A stretch of 64,000 nucleotides of DNA from Apodospora peruviana (Eukaryota; Ascomycota; Sordariomycetes; Sordariales; Lasiosphaeriaceae). The DNA lies in the NCBI GenBank assembly GCA_033439685.1, contig JAUEDM010000006.1:2914001-2978000 (forward strand), in the 5' to 3' direction. The position numbers and the translations under genes were made by a program. Below, piece by piece: positions 48,510 to 60,350 of the stretch. The notes under the pieces are model-generated. The model was not told where the DNA came from. It ran no database searches and saw nothing but the letters and a program-made list of their open reading frames with translations. The stretch's first letter is position 1; each line of letters begins with the position of its first letter.

Positions 48510-49844
48510 TTAAAGCAGGACCTTCGACGCCACGGTCAGAAGCCAGGCTGCATCATGCCAACCGCCCTCATCAGGTTTCGGGGGTGGCATTCGTTCTGTG
48601 GGGTTGACAAGAGACGTTGTGATGCCTTCGAACTGGCCCCCTCGTCGGCTGACACTCGACAGGCTGCGCCGACCGCCTTCCTCTGATGAGTCACCTTCGG
48701 TCGCTTCGTCATCTCCATCACCGTCGTCAGACGAAGACTCGTCGTCCTCCTCCTCCTCATCCTCCTCGACAGCGAATAGCTGCGGAACAAGGTTCCCGAA
48801 CCACGCCCCGACGCCGGCGTGACCACGCTTGACGAGCCTGCGCACATGAGCTTCGGCCTCGTCCATGTTTGCGTCCATCACCCCGTCGTCGTCGTCGGCA
48901 CCCCCAACACCCTCAAGGCGCTCATCAAGATTGACAAAGTCTGGTCCGGCAAGGGACGGGGAAGCGACGACCTCGTCGTCGTCACCAATAACTGCAGGTG
49001 TCATGGAGAAGTACCCGCCTCCGTCGAGCGACCGACGGTCTGAGGGTGTCACCAGCTGGCTGCGGCTGCCGACGCGGCTCGCCGAGCGACTCCCAAAACG
49101 GCTTTGAGTGGGTGAATAGTGGGAATTGGGATACGAAACATGGCCGTGACCGTGACTGTGATGAGCAAAATGATGATGATGCTCGTCGACGCTGCCCCGC
49201 CTGCTGGCGATGCGGCTGGCCAGCTCTCGCTCGCGGGCAAGCTCGCGCTCAAAGGCTTCCTCCTCGGCATCGTGCATGCCCGCCAGGCTTGTAGAGCTCG
49301 CCCGCGAGACCAGCCACGCCTGGCCTTTAGACTCGCGGGTCTCGGTGGAGATTAGAGCGCCGGCGCGTAGAAGCCAGTCGGAATCGTTGCGGTCCGGGTC
49401 ATCACCGACTCCGCCGCGGTGGCCCCGGCGTCTGCTGATGGGAGATGTGTTCACCGACGTAGAGTGGCGGTGATTGTGGCCATTGCTAGAGACGGTGTTG
49501 TGACGACCACCGGTGATCACAGTTAGGTGTGTTGCCGACTTGCTCTTGGGCAGTGTGCGAGCTCCTCCGCCGGACGCGGAGGTTCCGCGCGGTCGGGAGC
49601 TGGAGCGGGATGCCGAGAGCGGCGACCGGGAGAGCAGCCGCGGTGTTGTTGGAGCCGATCTGCCCTGCAGGTACGAGGTGCTGCGTTGGGAAAGGGTACC
49701 GTCTGGGATGATGTCGTCGTCATCATCTTGGAGAGGGAACTTGGAGGTCAAGGGCGCGAGGGTAAGGTGGCTCAGGTTTGTGGAGGAGCGGTTCTTGCGG
49801 CGGGCCGCGTTCGCGTGTTGGTTGTAGCTTGAGGCGACGTCCAT
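48510..49844 (-). CDS. DUF3984-like fungal protein
   Basis: A single exon of 444 aa beginning MDVASSYNQHANAARRKNRS. It is Ser/Arg-rich and largely low in complexity. A conserved central block, DPDRNDSDWLLRAGALISTE followed by TRESKGQAWLVSRASSTSLA, is what I associate with the fungal DUF3984 family; the family name is from memory and moderately sure. Then come an EEEAFERELARERELASRIA helix, a His-rich segment, and a conserved EAHVRRLVKRGHAGVGAWFG motif before an acidic run. The C-terminal end (FEGITTSLVNPTERMPPP, then GGWHDAAWLLTVASKVLL) is well ordered and conserved in style. Function unknown. It is divergent from ELP1 across 1.1 kb. Confidence 0.8.
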   Translation of the reverse strand: MDVASSYNQHANAARRKNRSSTNLSHLTLAPLTSKFPLQDDDDDIIPDGTLSQRSTSYLQGRSAPTTPRLLSRSPLSASRSSSRPRGTSASGGGARTLPKSKSATHLTVITGGRHNTVSSNGHNHRHSTSVNTSPISRRRGHRGGVGDDPDRNDSDWLLRAGALISTETRESKGQAWLVSRASSTSLAGMHDAEEEAFERELARERELASRIASRRGSVDEHHHHFAHHSHGHGHVSYPNSHYSPTQSRFGSRSASRVGSRSQLVTPSDRRSLDGGGYFSMTPAVIGDDDEVVASPSLAGPDFVNLDERLEGVGGADDDDGVMDANMDEAEAHVRRLVKRGHAGVGAWFGNLVPQLFAVEEDEEEEDDESSSDDGDGDDEATEGDSSEEGGRRSLSSVSRRGGQFEGITTSLVNPTERMPPPKPDEGGWHDAAWLLTVASKVLL

Positions 49845-50952
49845 TTTGTCCCTTCTCTGTATTCAAGGCCTGGAAATCAATCCAGTTCGGGTTCAATGGG
49901 ATGGTGATCAAAAAGAGAAAAGAAGAAGATCAGACGATGGGGTTGGGCAATTATTATTATATGTATCCCTTAACCGATCAAGATCCGATCAGTCTCTCCC
50001 TCGCGTCTTTGGTTCGTGTGTGCGAGTTGCCTGTGTGAGTGTTCGATTGGAGAGAGAGAGGTGCTGCACGACCGTGGAGCTCTTGCATTTCACCAGCATC
50101 CCTGCAACCGGTATTCGGGAACCACCTAGGTTGGTGTGAGTCGGTAGCAGCTGCACAGTTGCCATACCGAGGCGCTGGCATGCCTGTGATTTGCTGAGAT
50201 CGACCGACAGGACAGGATCAGTCACCGCCACCCAACTGAAAAGCTTTCCCACCATTCACTTGGCGACCACCAAGTATCGGGAACTTCCGCCATTTCGCAT
50301 GCTCTGCGGTGTGGCCGCTGTTCCCCGCACCCGATTCTCGGCTATCGCAGGTATCTGGTAACTTCAAAGTTGAGTTCAAGCCACACCGACAGCCACAGGA
50401 AGCTTCAGACGGCATGGCGACGGTGCAATTGGCTAACAATTTTCACAAGCATTTTTGGGAGTGAATCATACGGTTTGCTTTGCACTGGTCTGATCGCGAT
50501 TCACACAAAACTGATCATCGACGAACGTCTAGATCCACACCGTCGAAATCTTCAGTGAGACTTCCGGCAAAGGAGCTAGCAGAAACTAAAGCTGTCGTCT
50601 CAAAGAGGTTTTGCGTAAGGGGAACCTCCGTCCGACTGCAACCTTGTCTCGAATCCTTTTTGCCACACTCTTACTACTCTCGTACTTACACACATCTTTT
50701 CCAGTACGATCTATTTACACTGCTACATTGCCCCTATTCTTTTCTGCATTCTGTTACGTTTATGTCTTTGGGCTGGCCAACATCGAATCACCTCACCGGA
50801 AACTCCCGAAGGCCAAGAACAACACCCTTGGAAAAACAAAAGAGAAAGAATAGGGAGACAAGACATGATCTCACTAGGGACATAGATCCGAGACTAGTAT
50901 ACGTGTACTAGCCTAGATCAGATCCGAAGGCGCCCCATCCAGATCATCCAAT
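49845..50952. promoter_or_regulatory. Divergent promoter region DUF3984 gene / ELP1
   Basis: The 1.1 kb between two divergent start codons must contain both promoters. CT-rich tracts lie near both ends; no defined motif stands out. Confidence 0.4.
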
Positions 50953-53900
50953 ATGCGCAACCTAAGGAACATCGGCCAGAGCGTCTTCGCGACGCCGACG
51001 TCCGCCATCACGGCGTCGTGCTGGGACGCCGCGAGGGACGAGGTTCTGGTTACTTATGGCCCGACTGCCGACGAGGCGAGGATTGAGCTGGTTAGACTTT
51101 CCAAGGACGGCTCTAAGCCTTCATACCTGTAAGACTCCTTATGTTTCTTACCCGTTTGGATTCGCCTGAATTATGGCGCACACACACCAGTTAAGAGAAA
51201 CCGCTGCCTAACACCCGGGGGTTCGCTCTCATGGCATAGTCAGTCACGAACAGTCGCTTCATGGGATGCGCCTAGCGTCAAAGAAAATGGCGACACAGAC
51301 GCCATCCAGAGTCTGCACTACAGCAGCGACATGCTGACAACATGCGTGATCATGGCGGGCGGCGACATCGTGACGGTTACCGAGGATGATGATGAAAGTG
51401 GCAGCAGCACTGGGGAAGCCCACGTTGAGATTGTAGGCACCCTCGCGCCGTCCATTGTGGCGGCGCGCTGGTCTCCGGACGAGGAGCTGCTTGTCATTGC
51501 TACCGGCGATGCCAAGGTGGTTTTCATGAGCCGGACGTTCGACGTCATCACCGAAACATCGATGACGATTGATGACCTGAAGGCGTCAAAACATGTCTCC
51601 GTCGGCTGGGGTAAGAAGGAGACCCAGTTCCAGGGCAGAGGCGCCAAGGCAAAGGCCCTCCGCGACCCTACCATCCCGGAGAAGGTCGATGCGGGCGAGT
51701 TGAGTCCGCGCGACGACGGGCGTTGCACCATCAGCTGGCGGGGAGACGGCGCGTACGTGGCTATCAACCTGTTCCAGGAGGGCGTGCGCAGGGTCGTGCG
51801 CGTGTATAACCGCGATGGCGAATTGGACAGCGTCACTGAGCCCGTCGACGGGCTAGAGGGCAGTGTGAGCTGGCGGCCTGCGGGCAACCTCATGGCGGGG
51901 ATCCAGCGTTTCGCTGATGGCCACGTTGATGTTGTGTTCTTTGAGAGGAACGGTCTCCGCCATGGGCAGTTTACACTCCGTGCGCCGGACAAGGGCACAC
52001 CGGATGCCCTGGATGACATATCGCTGGAGTGGAACTCCGACTCGACGGTCCTGGCTGTTATCTTCAGGGATAGGGTGCAGCTGTGGACGACGGGTAACTA
52101 TCATTGGTATCTGAAGCAGGAAATTTTCTGTGGGCAGTTCGGCCAACAGCTGATCCCGTGGTTTTCGTGGCATGCTGAGAAGCCGCTTCTTTTTGCTGCG
52201 TCAACCGCAGGTGAGTTCCTTTCTCCATAACAGCCTCGTGCCTGTGCAGCCGGCTAAAAAGTATCTTCTTGTTCAGACAAGGTCCTTGTAAATGAATACA
52301 TCTTCACGGTCGCTAGAGGGCCGACGAGTCCCCCCCATGACCATGGAGCCGTGGCGGTCATTGATGGGAGGACGGTGAAGTTCACCCCTTTTCGCACCGC
52401 TAATGTCCCACCGCCCATGACTCTGTATGAACTCGAAGTTGAGTCTCCAGTAACTGACATCGCCTTTGCCAAGGACGGCTCGGCGATGGCAGTGCTGCAT
52501 CAAGTTGGTGTAAGCTTTTATGCTTTTGAAACCAAGGACCCACGGTTGTGCTGTCCAAAATTGGCGCGCACAGCGTTGTTTGGAGTCGAGGACTTCCAGT
52601 TATATGAAGAATCTTTACTGCAAATCAGCTTCTCGGAGCGAACTGAAGTCCAGGTTCTGCAGTTAGCTGGCGATCTTGGACTGATCTCGTACGACTTTGG
52701 TGCTGCTTCTGCCCAGGACAACACGGAAGCATGGACAAAGACAGCGGTAAAGGCGGACCTTGTCGCTACCCTTGTCTCTCCTGACGATGCCTTCCCTGAC
52801 GGAGTAGTCGCTCAAGATCGTGTAGGCAAGCTAAGTCGGATATGTGGTCAGGAACGGGAGCCTCTTGACCCCAGGTTTCCCATGTTTCTGCCGTGGACGA
52901 GTTTCGTGACACATGAGGATGGCCAACTCTTGGCCTTTGGTCTGTCAAGGAATGGGCAGCTGTATGCCAATTCCAGGCAGCTGGCGAAGAACTGCACGTC
53001 TTTCGTGGTCACAAATCGCCACCTCATCTTTACGACTAGCAACCACTTTGTCAAGTTTATACATTTGGCCAGCGTTGATGGTTAGTGCACCCACCACCCT
53101 ATGGTTATTAAACAAAACATGACGGAAGCTGACTCTTATTTCAGATATGGATGTGCCGGCAGATGATCCGGAAAGCGATGAGCGGTGCAGGAGTGTCGAA
53201 CGAGGCGCAAGACTCGTAACGGCTATGCCGACGAAAATGAGTATTGTTCTTCAGATGCCGCGTGGCAATCTCGAGACAATCTTCCCGCGTGCCATGGTTC
53301 TCGCCGGCATCAGGCAGCTCATTGAGCAGAAGGATTACGGTGCTGCATTTACCACATGCCGCACACAGCGCGTGGACATGAATATTCTCTATGATCACCG
53401 ACCTGAGCAGTTCCTCGACAACGTGGGGCTGTTTCTCGACCAGGTCAAGGGTGCTGCCAATATCGATCTATTTCTATCGACACTAAAGGAGGAAGATGTA
53501 ACTCAAACGATGTACAGAGACACCACGTCCGCTGCCGCGAATACTCAACCACAGCTGGATTCGAGAGTATCGTCACAGACCGGGAAAATCAACACGGTCT
53601 GCAATGCCGTCTTGCAGAGGCTGCGCACGCAGAAGAACGTTAATCTTCAAAACATTATCACCGCCAACGTCTGCAAGAACCCCCCTGCCCTTGACGATGG
53701 TCTCACGGTTGTGGCCGAGCTCATGCAAGAGGACGAGACCCTAGCAGAGCGTGCGGTTGAGCATATATGCTTCCTGGCTGATGTCAACACACTATATGAC
53801 CACGCTCTCGGTCTCTACAATCTCGACCTCACCCTGCTGGTGGCTCAGCAGTCACAGCGCGATCCCCGGGAGTACCTCCCCTTTATCCAAGACCTCCACA

Positions 53901-55222
53901 AGATGCCAGTCTTGCGACGTCAGTTCACAATCGACGACAAGCTCGGCCACCATGAAAAGGCCCTTGACCATCTAAAGGCCCTCGGCAGCTTTGACGAGGT
54001 CAAAAACTACGTCGTCAAGCACAAGATATACAACCACGCCCTAGGCATCTACCGCCTCGAGCACGAACATCACCGTATCCTGACCGATCTCTACGCCGCC
54101 TACCTAAAATCCATCTCGCAGTTCAGAGAGGCGGGACTAGCCTACGAGTCCCTTGGCAACTTCCTGGATGCCACCGACTGCTACCTCAAAGCCGGCGCGT
54201 CCTGCTGGCGCGAGTGTCTCTTTGCCGCGTGGCAGCAGACCTCTATATCCGCCGAATCCCTATCCGAAATTGCTGGCACTCTGGCCGACGCCCTCCGCGA
54301 AGCTAAGGACTACGCCTCCGCTGCCACCATCCACATCGACTACCTCGACTCCATCGAGAGCGCGATCCAGTGCCTCTGCAAAGGCTATCTATTTTCCGAT
54401 GCTCTCCGTCTCGTCGCCTTGCACAAGCGCCCAGAACTGCTCGACACAGCCGTCGACAGCGGCCTCGCCGAAGCCTTCTCCAGCAGCACCGAGTTCCTGG
54501 CCGACTGCAAGGAGCAGCTCAAAGCGCAAGTCCCTCGCATCGCCGAGCTGCGCAAGAAGGCCCGCGAGGACCCGCTTGCCTTCTATGAGGGCGAGAATCC
54601 CTTTGGTCGTGGTGCCGGCGACAGCAGCATGGACATCCCCGACGACGTCTCCATCGCCGCCAGCTCGCGCATGAGCACCAGCGCTAGTCTGTTCACGCGC
54701 TACACCGGCAAAGGCGGCAGCGTGGGCACCGTCGCGAGTAACGTCTCGAGAGCGACGAGCAAGAACCGCAAGCGCGAGGAGAAGAAGCGCGCCCGCGGCC
54801 GGAAGGGGACCGTCTACGAGGAGGAGTACCTGGTCAATAGTGTGAGGAGATTGGTGGAGCGGGTCGAGCAGACTCAAGGCGAGGTGGAGAGGTTGGTGAT
54901 TGGGCTGGTCAGGCGGGGCATGACGGAGCGCGCGAGGGCGATCGAGGAGCTGATGGAGGTTGTGGTTGAGGGGTGCCGGGTTGCTGTTGGTGAGGTTTGG
55001 GAGACGAAGCAGCAGGTGCGTGCTGGACGACAAAATGAGAATGATCATGGTGGAGTGGACTCGTTCGTCGAGGGGTATCGGCCTACTGGTGGCGATGCTG
55101 TTCTGCAGGATAGTTTGGAGGCGACGAGGGCGAGGCAGGAGCCGCCTGTTGTTGAGAAGTTTGTGAGGCTTTCGATTTTGGGTGGACGGTCGTCGACGGG
55201 TGTTGGTGGGAAGAGAAGATGA
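50953..55222 (+). CDS. ELP1: Elongator complex protein 1
   Basis: Four exons, 50953-51128, 51240-52210, 52277-53080 and 53145-55222, giving 1342 aa, the usual size. Introns are GTAAGA..TAG (111 nt), GTGAGT..CAG (66 nt) and GTTAGT..CAG (64 nt), all with consistent phases; the first acceptor was chosen by reading frame. The N-terminal half is the double WD40 propeller; the IKI3 signature VGWGKKETQFQGRGAK falls at about 179-194. The C-terminal half is helical (TPR-like) and includes DHALGLYNLDLTLLVAQQSQ and RQFTIDDKLGHHEKALDHLK. Near 1185-1215 lies the basic tRNA-binding patch SKNRKREEKKRARGRKGT followed by VYEEEYLV. ELP1 is the scaffold of Elongator, which modifies U34 in tRNA anticodons. ATG chosen at MRNLRNIGQSVF. 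Confidence 0.97.
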
Positions 55223-55712
55223 AGGTAAAAGGTGGCGCTTTAGATAAATGAGGGGGAGAAGATCAAGGTATGGTCAAAGCAGGGCGAGTGTTGCCGCTGA
55301 ACAAGGTGTTGAGATCTCGCAATTTAAGTCTTGCTCAAATGTGAACTTCCTACTCTTAGGAGAGAGATATCCCGGGGCTATAACTCACATGAATGATAGC
55401 CTCAGACGATAGATACACAGTAGAATAGTTGCCCTACTAACCTAGGTACCTATGTATGTATGTAATTAATGGAAGCTCCGTCCGTCCGGTATATATTACA
55501 TGGATACAGCAATGGGATTGGGCAACGCAAGCCACTTTTAGGGGGTATTTACCTCATCCAGTTCTGTTCATACAGATAAGGCAGGTAGGTAGGTATTCTC
55601 ATAGTGGCCGGTGTGGATGCTGGTTTGTTAACCTACAAACCTACAGGGGAACCATACCGGCCGGTATTCTGTATATCCTCGACCATCAACTCTATTTCAT
55701 ACCCTGCAATCC
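55223..55712. other. Intergenic region
   Basis: ELP1 3' flank, with a GGTA tetranucleotide patch at about 55583-55596. Nothing else recognised before the 5S promoter element. Confidence 0.4.
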
Positions 55713-55717
55713 TATAT
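55713..55717 (+). promoter_or_regulatory. TATA element of 5S rRNA gene
   Basis: TATAT at -31 to -27 of the 5S gene. The other 5S gene in the window has TATAT at exactly the same distance although the flanks are otherwise largely different, which supports function. An upstream TATA-like box is known to be needed for 5S transcription in Neurospora. Confidence 0.65.
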
Positions 55718-55743
55718 CAACCTCATTTCCAACACACATAACC

Positions 55744-55862
55744 ACATACGGCCATAGATAGTGGAAAGCTCGGGATCCCGTCCGCTCTCCCATAGATAAG
55801 CCACTAATCGCCAGACTAGTAGTTGGGTCGGTGACGACCAGCGAATCCCTGGTGCTGTATGT
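55744..55862 (+). rRNA. 5S ribosomal RNA
   Basis: A 119-nt sequence starting ACATACGGCC and ending CTGTATGTT, with the conserved fungal 5S elements GGGATCCCGTCCGCTC, GATAAGCCACTAAT, TAGTAGTTGGGT and GACCAGCGAATCCC. The two ends pair. A T7 run (55862-55868) follows as Pol III terminator. It is identical to the copy at 62289-62407. As in other Pezizomycotina, 5S genes are dispersed and not linked to the main rDNA. Confidence 0.95.
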
Positions 55863-56485
55863 TTTTTTCTTCTTTTTCTCTTTAGTACTTTCTTATTCTT
55901 TATTTCGGTCTTTTTCTCTTCCCTATCCTAGTTTCTATTAATCTTAACCTCCTCTGTGACGGTCGGTGCGATTGAGCCTTGATTGAATTGATTGCGACCG
56001 TCAACGGTATATAACCCGTTAGAATTCCGAAAGTTAGCACCTTTGGTATTCTGGCATCCTTTTGCGATTGAGGGGGGTTTGGTGAAATGGTTTTGGGTCA
56101 TTGCACTGGCTCGTCACATCCTCCGAAGCACCTCCTCCTCCTCTTTTCAAACTTGGTAAATATATTTACCTTTTAGTTATATCTAGGTAGGTAGGTATAT
56201 ATTCGCAGTTTCGGGGGGTTGGATGCGAGCTCCCTAAGGCCACAACATTATTCCTAGATCTATCTATACCTAGGTCGGTGGTTTAAACCATCATCTAAAG
56301 TCCGCAATCCTGTGTGTAGGTAGCTTTTATTGTTATTACTTAAATGGGAAAGAACAGTAAAGATAGAGACCAGATCAAGATTACTTGAAACTTTGCAGTC
56401 AGAGAAGCAGGCAGTAATTTACAGAATGATTAAGAGTAAAAATGAGGACAAAAAGGAAAGACTGAACAGTTCAGTCAATAGGTTT
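55863..56485. other. Intergenic region between 5S and tRNA-Ala
   Basis: Pyrimidine-rich at first. An 8-bp inverted repeat, GACGGTCG at 55958-55965 and CGACCGTC at 55995-56002, could form a hairpin with a 29-nt loop. A GGTA patch lies at 56186-56199. No gene recognised. On the minus strand a T5 run at 56450-56454 may terminate the tRNA-Ala transcript. Confidence 0.4.
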
Positions 56486-56615
56486 TGGACGAGCTAAGAA
56501 TCGAACTCAGGACCTTTCGCATTTTGCTTCGTTCAAGTTATGTATCCATTCAGAAACAGAATTAATTACTTGATAAGATGCTAAGCGAACGCTCTACCAA
56601 CTGAGCCACACGCCC
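56486..56615 (-). tRNA. tRNA-Ala(AGC) with 57-nt intron
   Basis: Mature 73 nt after removal of an intron at 56522-56578, directly 3' of position 37. The exons are identical to the copy at 11917-12019 except for one G/A difference in the T stem (CUGAG against CUAAG; still pairs as G-U). It has G3:U70, the alanine identity pair, discriminator A, and the same U6-U67 acceptor mismatch. The two introns differ in length and are unrelated apart from their edges. Confidence 0.92.
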
Positions 56616-57136
56616 TTTTCATTTAATGTGGAATCTGGCGTTGATATCGCGACTTGAGAACAACCGTGGTAGAGTTGTCGGGGTGGAGTTGATGCTATCA
56701 TTTGTGCCTACGGAGAAGCACGTATTGTTGCTTCTGCTTTACCTACTTTGTGATCTATGTTACGAGCGAAGAAGAGAAAGAAAGGAAAAGAGTTATGACA
56801 AAGTGTGATATTGAGAAATAGAGTCAGGTAAACCGTTCTTATCTCTCCCCCGGTTGATAACACTACCCTTTATCTCAACCCCTATTTGTCTACGTATATA
56901 TCGTAACTCGTATAGTACCTGGACAAAGTAAATCCTCCTCGATACCCCTATATGTTGACGAACATCTGTCCGTCCTCCACAACATCACAGTTATGAGTCC
57001 TAACTAGGTAAGAGATCATGAAAACCGAGCACCGCCGACAACAAAGAGATATATCCAGCAAGAAAGAAATTCATATCCCTCATGAAAATACAACATAGAG
57101 ATTATACAATATAAATACCATAAATAACTAACAATC
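56616..57136. other. Intergenic region
   Basis: Between the 5' side of tRNA-Ala and the 3' end of the glycine-zipper gene. AT-rich; nothing recognised. Confidence 0.4.
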
Positions 57137-58198
57137 TCAGCGCCTCCACTCCTCCCCCCTAGCCCTCGACAACCTCGAAACCGACCTCTCCCTCTTCTTG
57201 CGATAATCATAAACAATCTCATCATCACTATCACTATCACCAGAGTGGTAATACTCGTCCGCAGCCGCAGGCCCCTTCTTCTTCCTGTCGTATCCACCAC
57301 CACCCCCAAACCCAACCCCGCTATCCCTCGCCGCACGATCTCTCCCACCACCACCACTGCCCTTCCTCTCCTTCTCACCACTAGTCACATAATGATGCTG
57401 CTGCTGCTCCTTCGAGCTGGTGGTGCTCGACTTCCGTCTAGCCTTCTCGATCCTCTTCTCAATAGCATTCGCACTCACCCCGCCAACAACGGCGCCCACA
57501 ATCGTTGACAACAACGCGCCCTTTTCACCGAACTGCCCATGCCCACTACCGTGGCCGCCTTTGGATGCTGCCTTCTCGCTCGCCTCGCGCGCAGCGAGTC
57601 CGCCAACTATGGCACCTAGCACGCCCACCCCCAGACCAGAAGTGGAGTCGCTGAAAGTAGACTGCAACGCGTTTCTTGCCTTGCTCTTGCTCGAGGGAGC
57701 ATTATGCGAGGTCTCTTTGCTTCGGTGCTGATCATGAGCGTACGTCCGTCCATCGTCCTCCTCAGTTTCTGAGCCGTCTTCTTCAGAATCGTAGTACCTG
57801 TCCCTGTGTCTACCGGTTCGCTGCTGCACCCGGGACCGCGAACGTGGTGGGGTGACCACGATGGTTGACTGCTCGGACGGTGGAACAGATCGTGGCCGAT
57901 AACGTTCCCGTACCGGGACTTGGAGAGACTGGCTGTTTTGGGGCGGTGGCGATGAGTAGAATGAGTTTCGGCGTGATGAGGAAGGGTAGTCGGCTTGGGC
58001 TATGTAGCCTGGTGGAGGCACGGGCATGGGCATTGCCTGCGGAGCTGTTGCGCCTGCCCCGCCCGAATAGTGGAAGTCGGGGGACCAGCTCCGGTCTGAT
58101 GACGGGGACGGTGATCTCCGCGAGGAGGAGCGGTCGCGACGCTCGCTTCGTTGGCGGGGAGGGTAGTCTGCTACATTGGAGTCTGTGAAGCGGACCAT
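57137..58198 (-). CDS. Ser/Arg-rich protein with glycine-zipper segments
   Basis: A single exon of 353 aa. Start at MVRFTDSNVADYPP; the codon eight residues earlier in the open frame is TTG, not ATG. The N-terminal 180 residues are Arg/Ser/Pro-rich. Two glycine-zipper segments follow: GLGVGVLGAIVGGLAA at about 188-203, and GALLSTIVGAVVGGVSANAI at about 227-246, separated by a Gly/His linker. This is the pattern of glycine-zipper 2TM domains, which insert in or associate with membranes. The tail is Ser/Gly-rich with GGGGRD and acidic DSDSDDEIVYDYRKKRERS. Proteins of this layout are common in filamentous fungi; their function is unknown to me. Confidence 0.8.
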   Translation of the reverse strand: MVRFTDSNVADYPPRQRSERRDRSSSRRSPSPSSDRSWSPDFHYSGGAGATAPQAMPMPVPPPGYIAQADYPSSSRRNSFYSSPPPQNSQSLQVPVRERYRPRSVPPSEQSTIVVTPPRSRSRVQQRTGRHRDRYYDSEEDGSETEEDDGRTYAHDQHRSKETSHNAPSSKSKARNALQSTFSDSTSGLGVGVLGAIVGGLAAREASEKAASKGGHGSGHGQFGEKGALLSTIVGAVVGGVSANAIEKRIEKARRKSSTTSSKEQQQHHYVTSGEKERKGSGGGGRDRAARDSGVGFGGGGGYDRKKKGPAAADEYYHSGDSDSDDEIVYDYRKKRERSVSRLSRARGEEWRR

Positions 58199-60167
58199 TT
58201 TTGAGAGAAACTTATTGGTCAAGTTCGATAAGTAGAGAGGACGCCTGGGGATATGGCCTTCTTTTAATCTGAACGATCTTCAGACTTGTGGGATTTGTGA
58301 GAATGAGATATGGGGTAGTAAGGCTGTGTTTGTGATGTTTGGGGTTTAGCGGCGAGGCTGAGCATATAATACTACCGGAGCCGCCGGTCTAGATCTTTGC
58401 CTCTGAGGTTTTGTGAGCGAAGTCACGGTTATTGCGAGTCTGATATTGCCATAGATGGTATTTGGGTGAAATGAACATGCATTCTTTGAAAGTTGCGAGA
58501 AAGGGTTGGAGGTGGTGGGCAGGGGATCTGGCGGGGGCGAGGGGATTGAGGGTTGTTATATGGACGTGGACCTTCACCAGTCAAAACAACTTTCCAGGTT
58601 TCTCCGATAGAGAGGTGTATCCTAAGCCACCACTCGGTCAAGCAGGTCACCATTGGTTGATAAGACAGGCAACATGAAGCAACACCTTGTTGCCTCCCGA
58701 GCAGCGACAAGAAGAGAAAGTGAAACGAGGGAGTGAACGAGGCTCTCACTAAAGCAATGCAGGTGAGCTTCAAACTACTGTAGGTCCTGCCGTCCCGGGC
58801 GGAGGCTTGCTCGCTGAAGTGGTTGCCGTTGTCGGCGTCCCAAGGTCCAACTCGATGGAAGGGTTGAAGCGGCGCCTTCCTGGGATGCAGTGTGGAGAGA
58901 GCGGAAGCTTATGATGTCACTGATTGGACGACCAGGGACGACTTGCACACCACACTCAGCAACCACCATCGGCCTGCGGCTGCCCGTTCCATGCATTCTC
59001 CTCACCTTAACATTACCTAAGGTAAGGAGTGCTAAACGCTAAAATATGCAGGCAGCGAACTGCCTTGCGCCGCATTTCTTGTCTTCTTCCTCTGTGAATC
59101 ACGGCGCCAAATCAGGCAATTCGGTAGACGACCGATACTGCCGCGTTAATTGATGATTCGCAGTCATGTACATACCTTACTCTCGGATTCATGCTCGATC
59201 CCGAAGCGAGGCAGCGAACAACAAATGGTGCGGTTTCAGCACTTTCATGTCGGTCGGGTAGTTTTGTCTGTTCCTGGCATCTGATAACTACTCTATTGGC
59301 TGGACCCAAGTATAAATGGCACATCGACAGCCTCGTTTTTGATGCAGCAACCCGGCGATAATAACTCAACTACTGCTACCTACTTTACTTACCTGCTTAC
59401 CTAGGTAGGTACCTAGCTAACCTTTTTCATCTACCGAACCTACGTGTGTGCGAATCAAAAGAACCAAGGAGCTACGACTTCAACAAGGCTGCCCTGGTAT
59501 CTGTGATTCCATTGTGGCTGGTTGGGTGGTCTGGACTTTTTCAAGTAAGCATCAGTCTGCCTTGCTCCCCCATCTCGTCGAGTCGCAGCCCAACCTCCCT
59601 CATGCACGAAATCGAGCCAGCCACGTCGTCGAATGACACACCACATAGCTATGCCACTCACCTAGGTGAGGTTATCAATACAAACCACCTGACCGGCTCC
59701 GTCGGGAACGTTCCCCTACGTGGCCGGTCGACATTTCCAAATACCAAATTCACAATACTCGACCATTGTCCCATGCAAAACGGGCAATGACTGGTTTCCT
59801 TATTAGACTTGTCAGCTCTTCCCCGACGTCTTACATGATGGCGTGATTTGTTCGGAGAAGCGGTGCAAGAACAGTGAGACGGCTAGCTGCCTGTCGTTAC
59901 ATACCCTCGCCTGACTGCCGACATCTAACCCGAACAGAAGAATCAAGATAGATCATGAAAGGTCGGAGAGGTATGTTGATCTTCTCGTCTTGCCTCGCTG
60001 TCAAACAATACAGTCAACAAGTCATGACGCCGGTGGACGCCCGATCCCAATGAAGCCGGTCAACTAAATCAAACTCCTTTTTCCTCTAATATACATCTTT
60101 GACCCCCCCAAAACGGGCGAGGCTCTCTCACAACCTCATACTGAACCATTCTCTCAGTCTCCAACCC
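58199..60167. other. Intergenic region, about 2.0 kb
   Basis: Promoter region of the glycine-zipper gene on the left. A dense TACC/GGTA cluster lies at 59379-59415, including CTTACCTAGGTAGGTACCTA. No gene recognised. Confidence 0.4.
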
Positions 60168-60350
60168 GGCCCAGTGGCTGTCTTTGTTTCCCGTCCTAGC
60201 TACGATCATCATCGCCTTGACTGTTCTATCAAGATAAGAGAAGAGCACAGGTAAACAGGGAAAAAAAAGTAAGATGAATAGAAGATCAACACCAAAAGAA
60301 TGGCAAACAAGGAGAAAAGGCAGCAAAAACACCTTACAGCACCAGGGATT
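60168..60350 (+). repeat. Direct repeat, left copy (5S 3'-flank with 5S stub)
   Basis: Starts GGCCCAGTGGCTGTCTTT, continues through GATCATCATCGCCTTGAC, GAAGATCAACA and GGAGAAAAGGC, and ends TACAGCACCAGGGATT, which is the 3' end of a 5S gene read on the minus strand. It aligns with 62112-62307 over its whole length with scattered substitutions and small gaps. It ends 174 bp before the PAC1 ATG, so it probably forms part of the PAC1 promoter or leader. Confidence 0.85.
60335..60350 (-). pseudogene. 5S rRNA 3' stub
   Basis: Minus-strand AATCCCTGGTGCTGTA matches the last part of the intact 5S gene; the remaining 100 nt are absent and replaced by unrelated sequence. Recognised through the shared flank described for the direct repeat. 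Confidence 0.7.
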
